A DNA stretch of 64,000 bases from Methylobacterium sp. B4 (lineage in GTDB: Bacteria; Pseudomonadota; Alphaproteobacteria; Rhizobiales; Beijerinckiaceae): NCBI RefSeq assembly GCF_003201865.1, contig NZ_QJJJ01000019.1, forward strand, positions 1 to 64,000. Direction: 5' to 3'. Of the stretch, positions 24,778 to 34,541 are shown piece after piece. The translations under genes were made by a program, and so were the position numbers. A model generated the notes under the pieces. That model ran no database searches, had not been told where the DNA came from, and saw only the letters and a list, made by a program, of their open reading frames with translations. Each line of letters begins with the position of its first letter. Within the stretch, counting starts at the first letter, position 1.

Positions 24778-27504
24778 ATGCACCGACGTTTCCTCTCCAG
24801 CCGTTTTCGCACCATGGCCCGCGCGACGGCCCTGATCGCGACGCTGACCGCGACGGCGACGCTGCCGAACCCTGCGGTGGGGCAGGGGAGTCCGCCGTCG
24901 ACGCAGGCTCCGGCACCGCAGCAGGCCGCCCCGCCGGCGGCCCCGGCCAACGGCCAGCCCGCCCCGGCGAACGGCGCCTCCCCGCCCGCCAAGCCGGCGG
25001 CACCCAAGCCCGTCTCCGAAGCGCTGCAGACGCTTCGCGAACGGCTCGACACCATCAAGGCGGATCTGGAATCGCGCGAGAAGGCGATCACCGGACCAAA
25101 CGTCGGCGCCGGCGATCTGACCCGCGCCCGCGACGGGCTGGACGGGCTGGCCGACCGGCTGCGCGCGATCATCGATCTTTTGGGGCCGCGGCTCGAAGCC
25201 GCCCGGGAACGCCTCGAACAGATCGGCCCGAAGCCCAAGGAAGGCGCGGAGGGCGAGGAAGTCGCCCGCGAGCGCGCCGAGCGTGAGCAGGCGGTCAACG
25301 ACATCGACGGCACCCAGCGGCTCGCCAAGTCGCTGCTGGTGCAGAGCGATCAGATCGTCGATCAGATCTCGAACCGCCGCCGCGCCGCCTTCACCCGCGG
25401 TCTGCTCGAGCGCAGTTCCTCGCTGTTCAGCCCCGACCTCTGGATGCGGGTCGCCGCCGACATCCCACGCGACGTGTCTTCCCTGCAAACCGGCTTGGAG
25501 GACACCGTCTCCCTGTTCCGCCGGAACGGCAGCCTGTGGAATCTGCTGGTCCTCGGCCTCGCCTTCGGCCTGTCCTTCGCCCTGTATTTCGGCCGCCGCA
25601 ACATCGCGCCGGCCCTCGGACGCCGGGACATCAGCGTCACGAATCCGTCCCGGCGCGCCAAGCTGCTGGGCGCCTGGCGCGTGCTGCTGCTCGGGACCCT
25701 GCCGGCGGTGGCAGGAAGCTACGCCATCTACTACGCTCTCGACGCCACCGAGCTGCTGCCGGCCCGCTACCTTCCGGTGGCGAGCGCCATCCTGGGCGGT
25801 ATCGCCTTCATCGCCTTCGTCGAGGCGACCGCGGATGCGCTGCTCGCGGTGAACAAGCCCGCTTGGCGCCCGGCGCCGGTCTCCGACGCGGCCGCGTGGC
25901 GCATCACCGCGCTGGCCGTCAGCATCGCCGTCGTCATCACTGTCTCGAAATCCACGGAGGCGCTGAACTCGGCGATCTACGCCGCGCTGCCGATCTCGAT
26001 CGCCACGCGCGGCATCGGCGCCGTCACGGCCGCCCTCCTGCTCGCCATCGGCCTGCACCGCTTCGCCGATACCGCCGAGAAGGAGGAGGAATGCTTCGGC
26101 CCCTATGTCGGCACCGAGACCTCCGCCAACGTCGGCGGTCCCCTGCGCCTGCTCGGCTGGGTCGCGGTCGCGGTGATCGCGGCCGCCCCCCTCGTCGGCT
26201 ACGTCGCGCTCTCGGCCTTCCTCGTCGACCAGCTGATCTGGACCGCGAGCATCCTCGTGCTGCTCTGGCTGCTCATCGTCAGCGCCGATGTGCTGATCGG
26301 CGGCTCCCTGTGCGAGGAGACGCGCATCGCCACGACGCTCCAGGCCAATACCGGCCTGCGCAAGCGCTCGCTCAACCAGATTGCCGTGATCGTGACGGGT
26401 TTTGCCCGGGTGCTGCTGATCGCCGTGGCCGCACTCCTGGCGCTCGCGCCCTGGGGCCTCGACTCGACGGACGTGTTCTCCTCGGTCCGCACGGCCTTCT
26501 TCGGCTTCAAGGTCGGCGACGTCACCATCTCGCTCTCGGCCATCGCCTTCGGCATCGGCATCCTCGTGCTCGGCGTGTTCATCACCCGCGGCGTGCAGCG
26601 CTGGCTGGAGAACACCTACCTCCCGGCCACCGACCTCGATGCCGGCCTGCGCAACTCGATCTCGACGGTGGCCGGCTATGTCGGCTTCCTGCTCGCGCTC
26701 GCCCTGTCCTTCTCCTATCTCGGCCTGAGCCTGGAGAAGCTGACCATCGTGGCCGGCGCCCTCTCCGTCGGTATCGGTTTCGGCCTTCAGTCGATCGTCA
26801 ACAACTTCGTCTCGGGCCTGCTGCTGCTCTGGGAGCGCCCGATCCGCGTCGGCGATCAGGTGCTCATCGGCGACAGCGAAGGCATCGTGAAGCGCATCTC
26901 CGTGCGCTCCACCGAGATCCAGACCTTCGACCGCTCGGCCGTGATCGTGCCGAACTCCAACCTGATCTCGGGCATCGTGAAGAACCGCGTGCGCGGCGAT
27001 CGCACCGGCCGGGTCATCATCTCCGTCAACGTGCTGCGCAATCAGGACCCGGTGCGCGCGGCCGAGATGATGGTCGAGTGCGCGCGTGCGCATCCCGACG
27101 TGCTCAAGGAGCCGCCGCCGCGGGTGGTGTTCAAGAAGATCGGCGATCCCTTCCTCGAGTTCGAGCTGATCGCGCTCGTCAGCGACGTGAACTTCGGCCA
27201 GAAGGTGCAGAGCGACCTGAACTTCTCGGTCTTCAAGACCCTTGCGGACGCGGCGTTCATCCCGCCGATGGGGCCGGCCTCGAGCTTCATCACCGTGCAG
27301 GGGCTGGAGCCGGTCCGCGACGCCCTCGGCCAGATCGCGAGCGCGGTCGGGAGCTCGGCCACGCACGTCATCGCGGCCCCGGCCAAGCCCGCCGCAGGCT
27401 CCGCGACGAGCGAGGACCAGGCGGACGAGTCGGGAGTGTCCCGCGAGGATTCACCCCGCCTCGCGAGCCAGGGACAGGATACCGGACGCCGCCGACACGG
27501 CTGA
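24778..27504 (+). CDS. MscS-family mechanosensitive channel with DUF3772-type N-terminal domain
   Basis: This is 908 residues from ATG 24778, chosen over ATG 24772 because GAAGG lies directly against the earlier codon but six bases before this one. A signal peptide is followed by a Pro/Ala-rich segment and a helical periplasmic region with LRERLDTIKADLESREKAI and DGLADRLRAIIDLLGPRLEAARERL, the DUF3772 pattern. Many membrane helices follow (about 250-620). The MscS core is near the C-terminus: AGALSVGIGFGLQSIVNNFVSGL, then ERPIRVGDQVLIG and VPNSNLISGIVKN. Opens on membrane tension to release osmolytes. Confidence 0.9.
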   Translation: MHRRFLSSRFRTMARATALIATLTATATLPNPAVGQGSPPSTQAPAPQQAAPPAAPANGQPAPANGASPPAKPAAPKPVSEALQTLRERLDTIKADLESREKAITGPNVGAGDLTRARDGLDGLADRLRAIIDLLGPRLEAARERLEQIGPKPKEGAEGEEVARERAEREQAVNDIDGTQRLAKSLLVQSDQIVDQISNRRRAAFTRGLLERSSSLFSPDLWMRVAADIPRDVSSLQTGLEDTVSLFRRNGSLWNLLVLGLAFGLSFALYFGRRNIAPALGRRDISVTNPSRRAKLLGAWRVLLLGTLPAVAGSYAIYYALDATELLPARYLPVASAILGGIAFIAFVEATADALLAVNKPAWRPAPVSDAAAWRITALAVSIAVVITVSKSTEALNSAIYAALPISIATRGIGAVTAALLLAIGLHRFADTAEKEEECFGPYVGTETSANVGGPLRLLGWVAVAVIAAAPLVGYVALSAFLVDQLIWTASILVLLWLLIVSADVLIGGSLCEETRIATTLQANTGLRKRSLNQIAVIVTGFARVLLIAVAALLALAPWGLDSTDVFSSVRTAFFGFKVGDVTISLSAIAFGIGILVLGVFITRGVQRWLENTYLPATDLDAGLRNSISTVAGYVGFLLALALSFSYLGLSLEKLTIVAGALSVGIGFGLQSIVNNFVSGLLLLWERPIRVGDQVLIGDSEGIVKRISVRSTEIQTFDRSAVIVPNSNLISGIVKNRVRGDRTGRVIISVNVLRNQDPVRAAEMMVECARAHPDVLKEPPPRVVFKKIGDPFLEFELIALVSDVNFGQKVQSDLNFSVFKTLADAAFIPPMGPASSFITVQGLEPVRDALGQIASAVGSSATHVIAAPAKPAAGSATSEDQADESGVSREDSPRLASQGQDTGRRRHG

Positions 27505-27645
27505 CGGCCCTCCTCGACGGAGCGGACGGTGTCGAACCCGAGAATTGCGGGGACGGTTCAACCGCTCGACCTTGAGTTTCCCGCGGGCGGGCCCCACCTC
27601 GAATGTTCGCTCGCGGGGAAATCAGCTTTCGTGTCCGGACATCGA

Positions 27646-28137
27646 ATGGTCCTTGCCGCCCCGGCGGCTTTCGCCCTCGCAGCCCTCGTGTCGGGCTGCG
27701 CCCGGGACACGGCGCCCGATGCCGGCGGACTTCCGACCATGTACCTGCCGCTCACCACCGGCAGCACCTCGGTCGATACGACGGCGGCGCGGGACATGAT
27801 CTCAGCCTACCGCCGCAACAACGGCGCGGCGCCGCTCGCGGTCGATCCGGCCCTCCAGCGTCTGGCCGAGACGGAGGCCGCGGCTATGGCGGCGGCCGAT
27901 CGGCCGAGCAAGAGTCAGACGGTGCGGGCGGCGGTGTCGCGGCTCGGCTACGAAGATGCCGACGCCAACCTCTCCGCGGGCTACCACACCCTGGCCGAGG
28001 CCTTCTCGGGCTGGCGCGACAGTCCGCCCCACCGCGCCGTGATGCTCGCTCCCGAAGCGAGCCGGATGGGCATCGCCACCGCCTACGCCCCGGGCTCCAA
28101 GTACAAGGTCTACTGGGCGCTGCTGGTCGCGAAGTAG
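27646..28137 (+). CDS. CAP/SCP-domain lipoprotein
   Basis: This is 163 residues from ATG 27646 (the ribosome site is weak; in-frame starts at 27529 and 27631 are possible). A lipoprotein signal with LVSGC is followed by a CAP domain: ISAYRRNNGAAPLAVDPALQRLAETEAAAMA, then AFSGWRDSPPHRAVMLAPEASRMGIA and YWALLVAK. The paired His/Glu pocket of animal CAP proteins is only partly present. Bacterial members are envelope proteins of mostly unknown function. Converges on the motB-like gene with 4 bp between stops. Confidence 0.8.
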   Translation: MVLAAPAAFALAALVSGCARDTAPDAGGLPTMYLPLTTGSTSVDTTAARDMISAYRRNNGAAPLAVDPALQRLAETEAAAMAAADRPSKSQTVRAAVSRLGYEDADANLSAGYHTLAEAFSGWRDSPPHRAVMLAPEASRMGIATAYAPGSKYKVYWALLVAK

Positions 28138-28141
28138 GGGC

Positions 28142-28975
28142 TCAGGGCACGATCTTGCCGTTCGGCGTCGGCGGCGCTTCGGACAGCAGCGTCACGGTCA
28201 CCCGGCGGTTGGCGGCCAGATAGGGATTGTCGGGAAACATCGGCTCCGTGTCGGCCTTGCCGGCGACGGAGGCGAAGCGGTTGTCCGGCAGCCCGGCATT
28301 GGCCAGGATTTCGCGTACGCTGATGGCGCGGTTGGCCGAGAGTTCCCAGGGCGGAACGGTGTCGCGGGTGCCGGGGCGGGCCGTCGCGGTGAAGCCCGTG
28401 ACCGCGATGCGGTTGGGCAGCTTCATCAAGGTCGGGGCGAGGCGCTCCAGCAGGCGTCGGGTTCGGTCGTTGGGCCGGCTCGATCCCTCCGGGAACATCG
28501 AGCGTCCATCCTGATCCACGATCGAGACATCGAGCCCCTTGCGGCTCGGCGCGATGATGACGTTCTTGGACAGTTCCGCCACCTCGGGCATGTCCTGCAT
28601 CGCCTGCCGCAGCGAGGCGGCGGCCTGTCCGTAGGCGTCCGGGTAGCCGCGATCGGGAATGCCGTCGTCGAGGCCGCTGTCGATCTGCGGCGGGGTGGTG
28701 CGGTCGGTGGCGCGATCGGGCGAGACGTCGCGCAGGTGCTTGAGCTTGTCGGCGGTCGGTATCCCCTCGCTTTCGAGGATGCCCGCGAATTTCGATTCCT
28801 TGTTCACGCCGAAGGCGTCGCGCATCGAGCCGGCGACGACCTGAAGCTTCTTCTGGTCCTGCGTGGAATAGGCGGCGATCATCACGAAGAAGCTCATGAG
28901 GAGCGCCATCAAATCGGCGAAGGTCACGAACCAGCCGTGACCGCCATGTGCGCCGCCGCGCTTCTTTTTGGCCAC
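28142..28975 (-). CDS. MotB-like stator/OmpA-domain protein
   Basis: This is 277 residues. A basic N-terminus is followed by one membrane helix TFADLMALLMSFFVMIAAYS, in which Asp21 sits where MotB has its proton-carrying Asp. A linker leads to an OmpA-type peptidoglycan-binding domain (about 145-265; VTGFTATARPG, WELSANRAISVREIL, AANRRVTVTLL). With the adjacent motA-like gene (14 bp upstream) it forms a MotAB-type, ion-driven stator pair. Motility use is likely but other MotAB-like roles cannot be excluded, as no flagellar genes are in the window. Confidence 0.85.
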   Translation of the reverse strand: MAKKKRGGAHGGHGWFVTFADLMALLMSFFVMIAAYSTQDQKKLQVVAGSMRDAFGVNKESKFAGILESEGIPTADKLKHLRDVSPDRATDRTTPPQIDSGLDDGIPDRGYPDAYGQAAASLRQAMQDMPEVAELSKNVIIAPSRKGLDVSIVDQDGRSMFPEGSSRPNDRTRRLLERLAPTLMKLPNRIAVTGFTATARPGTRDTVPPWELSANRAISVREILANAGLPDNRFASVAGKADTEPMFPDNPYLAANRRVTVTLLSEAPPTPNGKIVP

Positions 28976-28989
28976 CGACTAATCTCCCG

Positions 28990-29763
28990 TCACGCCGCTT
29001 CCGCGGCGAGATCCTCGCGGTGGTGGGCGGGCAGGTAGGCGATCAGCATCTCGCGCACCAGCGAGGCGCTCTTCTGGTCGCGGATCAGCAGGATGCCGTC
29101 GATGATGAGGGAGCGCGACACGTCTTCCTCCTCCAGCTTCACGTGCAGCTTGTCGGCGATCGGAAGGGCGGCGAGGTTGGCGATCAGCGCGCCGTACAGG
29201 GTCGCCAGCAGCGCCGTCGCCATGGCGGGGCCGAGCTTCGAGGGATCGGACATGTTGGCGAACATCGTCACCATGCCGAGGATGGTGCCGATCATGCCCC
29301 AGGCCGGAGCGCAGTCGCCGAAGGCGCGGTAGATCTTCGAACCCTCATCGAGATGCATCAGGAAGTTGTCCCGGTCGCGCTCCATCGTGTCGCGGATGAA
29401 GTCGCGGTCGTAGCCGTCGGCGATGTAGCGGGCGCCCTGGGCCAGGAACGGGTCGGAGATTTCCATGCTTTCCAGCGCGATCGGGCCGGACTTGCGCACG
29501 ACTTCGGCGATCTTGGTGATTTCCTCGATCAGGTCGTGCGGCTTCACCGAGCGCATGGTGAAGGCGTAGCGCAGGCCCATCGGAAGCCCGTGCAGCATGG
29601 TCGAAAAGGGGAAGCGAATCATGGTGGCGGCGATGGCGCCGCCGAAGATCACGATCACCGCGTGCTTGTCGAAATAGGCGGCGAAGTTGCCGCCATCGAT
29701 CATGATCAGCGTGAACACCACGCCGATGCCGGAGACCAGCCCGATACCGGTTGCGAGATCCAT
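28990..29763 (-). CDS. MotA-like stator protein
   Basis: This is 257 residues from ATG 29763 (MDLATGIGLVSGIG); the longer frame to 29808 lacks support. Four hydrophobic segments are visible: the N-terminal one, HAVIVIFGGAIAATM, then APAWGMIGTILGMVTMFANM and LGPAMATALLATLYGALIANL, the last two being the conserved MotA/TolQ/ExbB proton-channel helices. The cytoplasmic loop between helices 2 and 3 carries charged residues that contact a rotor in MotA. First gene of the motAB-like pair. Confidence 0.85.
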   Translation of the reverse strand: MDLATGIGLVSGIGVVFTLIMIDGGNFAAYFDKHAVIVIFGGAIAATMIRFPFSTMLHGLPMGLRYAFTMRSVKPHDLIEEITKIAEVVRKSGPIALESMEISDPFLAQGARYIADGYDRDFIRDTMERDRDNFLMHLDEGSKIYRAFGDCAPAWGMIGTILGMVTMFANMSDPSKLGPAMATALLATLYGALIANLAALPIADKLHVKLEEEDVSRSLIIDGILLIRDQKSASLVREMLIAYLPAHHREDLAAEAA

Positions 29764-30029
29764 GGATGAGACGCCCGATCCCGGCCGATGAAGCGGGCCG
29801 TGACACATCTCTAAAAAAACAGGCTGAAAGAACGGTAAAGGGCTTGGCCCGATCGGCCTCGGGCCGTCATGTGCCGTTCAGGGGAAGCGCAGCATAAGTT
29901 CCCATACCGGTTGCCGGAGTGGCTGCACGCATGGCGTGGCAGGTGCGAGGGCGAGCGGTGCCGGGAGGGCCCGGCCAATCTCAAAGATCCCCTCGGCCAA
30001 GGCCGAATGGGGCGGGGAGCGGAAGCAGG

Positions 30030-31802
30030 ATGTCGATAATTCGCCTCTATGCGCGGGTGCTCGGCTTGCTCGGAGCCGAGAAGCGGCTGGCGGTCGGCCT
30101 GATCGCGGCCAACGTCGCCCTCTCGGTCGCGGCCTTCGCCGAGCCGTTGATCATGGGCCGCATCATCGACGGCCTGACCCATCTCTCGAAGGATACCCCC
30201 GCGACGGCGCTCGCCCCGTGGATCGTGGCCTGGGTGGTGTTCGGCCTGTTCACCATCGGCGCGGGCGTGGCCATCGCCCTGCACTCCGACCGCCTGGCCC
30301 ACCGCAACCGGCTCGCCACCATGGCGAACTTCTTCGAGCACGTGCTCGAACTGCCGCTGGCCTTCCACTCCTCCAACCATTCCGGCCGCGTGCTGAAGGC
30401 GATGCTGGAGGGCACCAACGGCATGGCGTGGCTGTGGCTCGGCTTCTTCCGCGAGCACTTCGCCGCCCTGCTCTCCGTCGGCGTGCTGCTGCCGCTCACG
30501 CTGCTCGTGAACTGGCGTCTCGGCGCGATCCTCGTCGTGCTGGTCCTCGTCTTCACCGCGCTCGCCAGCTACGTGCTGCGCCGGACCGAGACCCTTCAGG
30601 GCGAGGTCGAGCAGTTCCAGTCGGGTCTGGCCGCGCACGCCTCGGACGCGCTGGGCAACGTCGCCGTGATCCAGTCCTTCACCCGGGCCCGGGCCGAGAA
30701 GGAGGCGATGCGCACCATCATCCACGACCTGCTGCGGGTTCAGATCCCCGTGCTGTCGTGGTGGGCGATGGCCAATGTCGCCACCCGCGCCTCCGGCACC
30801 CTGACCATGACGGCCATCTTCATCACCGGCATCGCCCTGCACCAGAAGGGGGCCGCGACGGTGGGCGAGATCGTCGCCTTCATGAGCCTCGCCACCATGC
30901 TGGTGACGAAGCTCGACCACGTCGTCACCTTCGTCAACGGCGTGTTCATGCAGGCGCCGAAGATGCGCGAGTTCTTCGAAGTGATCGATACCGTGCCGAC
31001 CGTGCGCGACCGGCCGCATGCCAAGCAGGTCGCCCGCTTCGACGGCGCGGTCGAGTTCGACGAGGTCGCCTTCACCTATGACGGCCGCCGCAAGGCCCTG
31101 GACGGCGTGTCCTTCGCGGCCCTGCCCGGCGAGACCGTGGCCCTCGTCGGCACCACCGGCTCGGGCAAGTCGACCACGCTCGGCCTGCTGCATCGGACCT
31201 TCGACCCCGAGAGCGGCGCCATCCGCATCGACGGCACCGACATCCGCGACATCGGCCTCTCGTCCCTGCGCCACAACATCGGCGTGGTGTTCCAGGAGCC
31301 GATGCTGTTCAACCGCTCGATCCGCGAGAACCTTCAGGTCGGCCGTCCCGACGCGACCGACGAGGAGATGCTCGACGCGCTGGCACGCGCCCAGGCCGGT
31401 GAGTTCATGGCCCGGCAGCTCGACGGACTCGACACGGTCATCGGCGAGCGCGGCCGGTCGCTCTCGGGCGGCGAGCGCCAGCGCCTGTCGATCGCCCGGG
31501 CGCTTTTGAAGAACCCGCCCGTGCTGATCCTCGACGAGGCCACCAGCGCGCTCGATGCCGCCACCGAGCGCAAGCTGCAGCAGGCGCTGGAGACGGTGAT
31601 GGAGGGGCGCACCACCTTCGTGATCGCGCACCGCCTCGCGACGATCCGCAATGCCGACCGCATCCTGGTGTTCGAGGAGGGCCGAATCGTGGAAGCCGGC
31701 ACCTTCGATGAGCTGGTCGCCCTCAACCAGCGCTTCGCCGAACTCGCCAAGGCGCAGTTCATGGCGGCGGAGACGGACGAGGATATGCCGCTGGCGGCCT
31801 GA
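30030..31802 (+). CDS. ndvA: Cyclic beta-1,2-glucan exporter (NdvA/ChvA-type ABC transporter)
   Basis: This is 590 residues from ATG 30030 with GGAAGCAGG upstream. A six-helix transmembrane domain (about 1-310) is fused to an ATPase with Walker [10 protein letters not shown], signature [10 protein letters not shown], Walker [10 protein letters not shown] and switch His IAHRLA. The opening [15 protein letters not shown] and overall length match the glucan exporters NdvA/ChvA, which move cyclic glucan to the periplasm. No glucan synthase gene is nearby, so substrate assignment rests on resemblance. Followed by a terminator. Confidence 0.8.
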   Translation: MSIIRLYARVLGLLGAEKRLAVGLIAANVALSVAAFAEPLIMGRIIDGLTHLSKDTPATALAPWIVAWVVFGLFTIGAGVAIALHSDRLAHRNRLATMANFFEHVLELPLAFHSSNHSGRVLKAMLEGTNGMAWLWLGFFREHFAALLSVGVLLPLTLLVNWRLGAILVVLVLVFTALASYVLRRTETLQGEVEQFQSGLAAHASDALGNVAVIQSFTRARAEKEAMRTIIHDLLRVQIPVLSWWAMANVATRASGTLTMTAIFITGIALHQKGAATVGEIVAFMSLATMLVTKLDHVVTFVNGVFMQAPKMREFFEVIDTVPTVRDRPHAKQVARFDGAVEFDEVAFTYDGRRKALDGVSFAALPGETVALVGTTGSGKSTTLGLLHRTFDPESGAIRIDGTDIRDIGLSSLRHNIGVVFQEPMLFNRSIRENLQVGRPDATDEEMLDALARAQAGEFMARQLDGLDTVIGERGRSLSGGERQRLSIARALLKNPPVLILDEATSALDAATERKLQQALETVMEGRTTFVIAHRLATIRNADRILVFEEGRIVEAGTFDELVALNQRFAELAKAQFMAAETDEDMPLAA

Positions 31803-31860
31803 AGCCACCGACAGGCCGTCCTCGCGGCGGGCCGGGGCGTCAGCCCGAGAGCTCTCGTCA

Positions 31861-31900
31861 GCCCCATCCGATCAGGTCGATCGGGTGGGGCTTTTCGTTT
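31861..31900 (+). terminator. Intrinsic terminator of ndvA
   Basis: 13-bp arms at 31861-31873 and 31879-31891 (GCCCCAtCCGATC type, one wobble) enclose AGGTC? (five bases) and are followed by TTTTCGTTT. Confidence 0.8.
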
Positions 31901-32091
31901 GATCCCGTTCCCGGATGTTCGCTTCGGGTTCAGCGCACCTGCCGTCATCGCGGGCGTGCGCGAAGCGATCCAAGAGGCGACCGTTCCGGGCAGCGCTGCG
32001 ACCTGGATGGCTTCGGCTTCGCACCGCGAGGACGAAGGAAGGTGCCGAAGTCATCAGGCGAATGCCGTATGGGATGTGACCCGGCCCCGAC

Positions 32092-32616
32092 TCAGGGGCG
32101 ACGGGCTCCGCGCGGCGCCGGGCGGGGCGTCTCGTCGGCATCCGGGGCCTGCATCGCGTCGAAGGCCGTCGGGTCGAGTTCCAGCACCGGCAGCGGGCCG
32201 AGATCGACCGCGGGTGCCGCCGCCTGCCTCACGGGTTCGGCCACAGGCGGCAAGACGGCAGGGATGGTCTCGGCCGGCTCCGCAGCCGCGGTCTCCACAG
32301 GCGCGGTCTCCGCAGACGATACGGGCTGAGCCGCACCGATCACTCGGACGGGCTCGGACACGTCGCGAGGCGACTCGGCGACGGGAGCCGGCTCCGGGGC
32401 GATCGGCGCAGTCTCGCGGAGAGAGGGCGCGACGATCAGGGTCACCGCGAGCGACAGTCCCACGAGGCCGCCATAGACGGCCAAGCCCGGCCGCCGCGTC
32501 TGCCGCCGCACCGGCGCCAACGGTCCCGGCAAGATACGGTTGCGGCGCAGATGAAAACGCGGCTGTCGGCTCAGCGGCGGCAGGTCCCGCACGGTGGCTG
32601 TCTCAGCTCCGAACAT
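32092..32616 (-). CDS. Hypothetical single-pass membrane protein
   Basis: This is 174 residues from ATG 32616 with AGGAG upstream. A basic cytoplasmic N-terminus (RQPRFHLRRNRILPG...RRQTRR) is followed by one membrane helix (LAVYGGLVGLSLAVTLIVA) and a long Ala/Pro/Glu/Val-rich extracytoplasmic tail (AEPAETIPAVLPPVAEPV). The layout is that of a low-complexity periplasmic-spanning anchor. No family recognised. Downstream of pgl on the same strand. Confidence 0.6.
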   Translation of the reverse strand: MFGAETATVRDLPPLSRQPRFHLRRNRILPGPLAPVRRQTRRPGLAVYGGLVGLSLAVTLIVAPSLRETAPIAPEPAPVAESPRDVSEPVRVIGAAQPVSSAETAPVETAAAEPAETIPAVLPPVAEPVRQAAAPAVDLGPLPVLELDPTAFDAMQAPDADETPRPAPRGARRP

Positions 32617-32703
32617 GAGCTGACTCCTGGTGTCGTTGACGAATCTCCGTCGACACACCGGCAAGATCCGGAGCGAAATTGAGGCGGAGGAGCCTCCGCC
32701 CGA

Positions 32704-33435
32704 TCAGGCGTCGGCCGCCTCACGGTCGATGTACCAGCGGACCGTGCCGACGCTCTCGACATGCCGGGCCGGCAGATCCTCGCCGTCGGCGAGGCGTTGC
32801 AGGGGCGCACGCTTGCCCGCACCGTTGACGAGGAACAGCACGGAGCGGGACGAGGCGAGCGCCGGGAAGGTGAGGGTGATCCGCGGCACGAACGGCTCCA
32901 TGCCCGCCTCGGGCACCGGGGCGGCCCAGGCCTGACGCTCGGCCAGTGCCGGCTTGCCGGGAAAAAGCGAAGCGGTATGCCCGTCGCTGCCGAGGCCGAG
33001 CAGGACGAGATCGAACAACGGCCTTTCCGGATCGAACCGTCCGGCCCCGTAGAAGTCCTGGAGCGTGGCCGCGTAGGCGCGGGCGCCGGCCTCCGGCCCC
33101 TCGTCGGAGGGGATGAAGTGGAGATGCGTCGCCGGGACCGGCGACTCGTGGCCAAAGGCTTCGCGCACCATGCGGACATTGCTCAAGGGATCGTCCCACG
33201 GCACCACCCGGTCGTCGCCGAAGAACCAATGGATGCGCGACCACGGCACCCGCTCGACGAAGCCGGGCGAGGCCAGCAGAGCATAGAGGCGCTTAGGCGT
33301 CGAGCCACCGGAAAGGCAGATCGCGACCCGCTCGCCCGAGGCGCTCGACGCCATGTCCAGCAGATGCTCGGCAGCCGCGCGGGCCGTCGACTCGGCATCG
33401 GGCATCAGTTCGGTGTTCGGAGGAAGCGGGATCAT
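32704..33435 (-). CDS. pgl: 6-phosphogluconolactonase
   Basis: This is 243 residues from ATG 33435, overlapping the gnd stop (ATGA). Family signatures are [16 protein letters not shown] near the N-terminus, [12 protein letters not shown], and [16 protein letters not shown]. It hydrolyses 6-phosphogluconolactone in the pentose phosphate pathway, feeding the adjacent Gnd. Zwf, the preceding enzyme, is not in the window. Confidence 0.92.
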   Translation of the reverse strand: MIPLPPNTELMPDAESTARAAAEHLLDMASSASGERVAICLSGGSTPKRLYALLASPGFVERVPWSRIHWFFGDDRVVPWDDPLSNVRMVREAFGHESPVPATHLHFIPSDEGPEAGARAYAATLQDFYGAGRFDPERPLFDLVLLGLGSDGHTASLFPGKPALAERQAWAAPVPEAGMEPFVPRITLTFPALASSRSVLFLVNGAGKRAPLQRLADGEDLPARHVESVGTVRWYIDREAADA

Positions 33436-34424
33436 GGTGCCGGTCCGCGGCGCGGGGGTTCCTTGTGGCCGCCGAAGCCCTTTCGCATGGCCGAGAGAAC
33501 CTTGTCCGCGTAACTCTCGTCCTCTCGGGAGCGGAAGCGGCGATAGAGGGCAGCCGAGAGCACCGTGGCCGGCACGGCCTCCTCGATGGCCGCGTTGATC
33601 GTCCAGCGCCCCTCGCCCGAATCCTCGACATAGCCCGAGAAGTTTTCGAGCCGCTCGTCGCTCGCCAGCGCCGATGCGGTGAGATCGAGGAGCCAGGACG
33701 AGACGACGCTGCCGCGCCGCCAGACCTCGGCGATGTCGCCGAGATTGAGATCGAAGCGGCGCTCTTCCGGCAGTTCGGGCGAGTTGGCGTGGCGCAGGAT
33801 GTCGAAGCCCTCGGCATAGGCCTGCATCAGCCCGTACTCGATCCCGTTGTGAATCATCTTCACGAAGTGGCCGGCGCCGCTCGGACCCGCATGGATGTAG
33901 CCCTGCTCGGCCCGCGGGTCGCGGCCGTCGCGGCCCGGGGTGCGGGGAATCTCTCCGAGGCCCGGCGCTAGGGTGCGGAAGATCGGGTCGAGGCGGTCGA
34001 CGGCCTCCTTGTGGCCGCCGATCATCATGCAGTAGCCGCGCTCGAGCCCCCAGACCCCGCCCGAGGTACCGACATCGACGTAATGGATGCCGCGCTCGTT
34101 CAGTTCGAGGGCGCGGCGCACGTCGTCCTGATAGAACGAATTTCCGCCGTCGATGATGCAATCGTCGGCGCTCATCAGTCCACCGAGCGCCGTCACCGTC
34201 TCCTCGGTGATGGCGCCGGCGGGCAGCATGACCCAGGCGGTGCGGGGAAGCTCCAGCTTCGCAATGAAGTCTTCGAGGCCGGACGCGGCGGTCGCCCCGT
34301 CCGCCACCAGGGTCTCCACCGCCGCCGGATCGCGGTCGTAGACCACTGCGCTGTGCCCGTCGCGCAGGAGGCGGCGGACGATGTTGCCCCCCATCCGGCC
34401 GAGGCCGATCATGCCGAGTTGCAT
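33432..34424 (-). CDS. gnd: 6-phosphogluconate dehydrogenase, decarboxylating (short, YqeC/GndA-like)
   Basis: This is 330 residues from ATG 34424 with GGGAG upstream. The N-terminal Rossmann motif [16 protein letters not shown], the substrate segment [17 protein letters not shown], and the catalytic region [20 protein letters not shown] identify the enzyme. At 330 residues it belongs to the short form, which is often NAD-preferring, rather than the 470-residue form. It produces ribulose-5-phosphate, CO2 and NAD(P)H and is translationally coupled to pgl. Confidence 0.92.
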   Translation of the reverse strand: MQLGMIGLGRMGGNIVRRLLRDGHSAVVYDRDPAAVETLVADGATAASGLEDFIAKLELPRTAWVMLPAGAITEETVTALGGLMSADDCIIDGGNSFYQDDVRRALELNERGIHYVDVGTSGGVWGLERGYCMMIGGHKEAVDRLDPIFRTLAPGLGEIPRTPGRDGRDPRAEQGYIHAGPSGAGHFVKMIHNGIEYGLMQAYAEGFDILRHANSPELPEERRFDLNLGDIAEVWRRGSVVSSWLLDLTASALASDERLENFSGYVEDSGEGRWTINAAIEEAVPATVLSAALYRRFRSREDESYADKVLSAMRKGFGGHKEPPRRGPAP

Positions 34425-34541
34425 TCGCTCGAACTCCCATCGGCGTCGGGTGCGTGCCCGAGCGCAGCCATTCACGGGTTCGCCGTTCGAACGTTTCGGC
34501 ACAGCGCCCGTTCCCGCCGGAGCGGGAGGGCTGCGCCGGGA

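Noticed and set aside
32683-32700. Inverted repeat GGCGGAGG-AG-CCTCCGCC after pgl as a terminator
   Set aside because: The loop is only two bases and no T-run follows in either direction.
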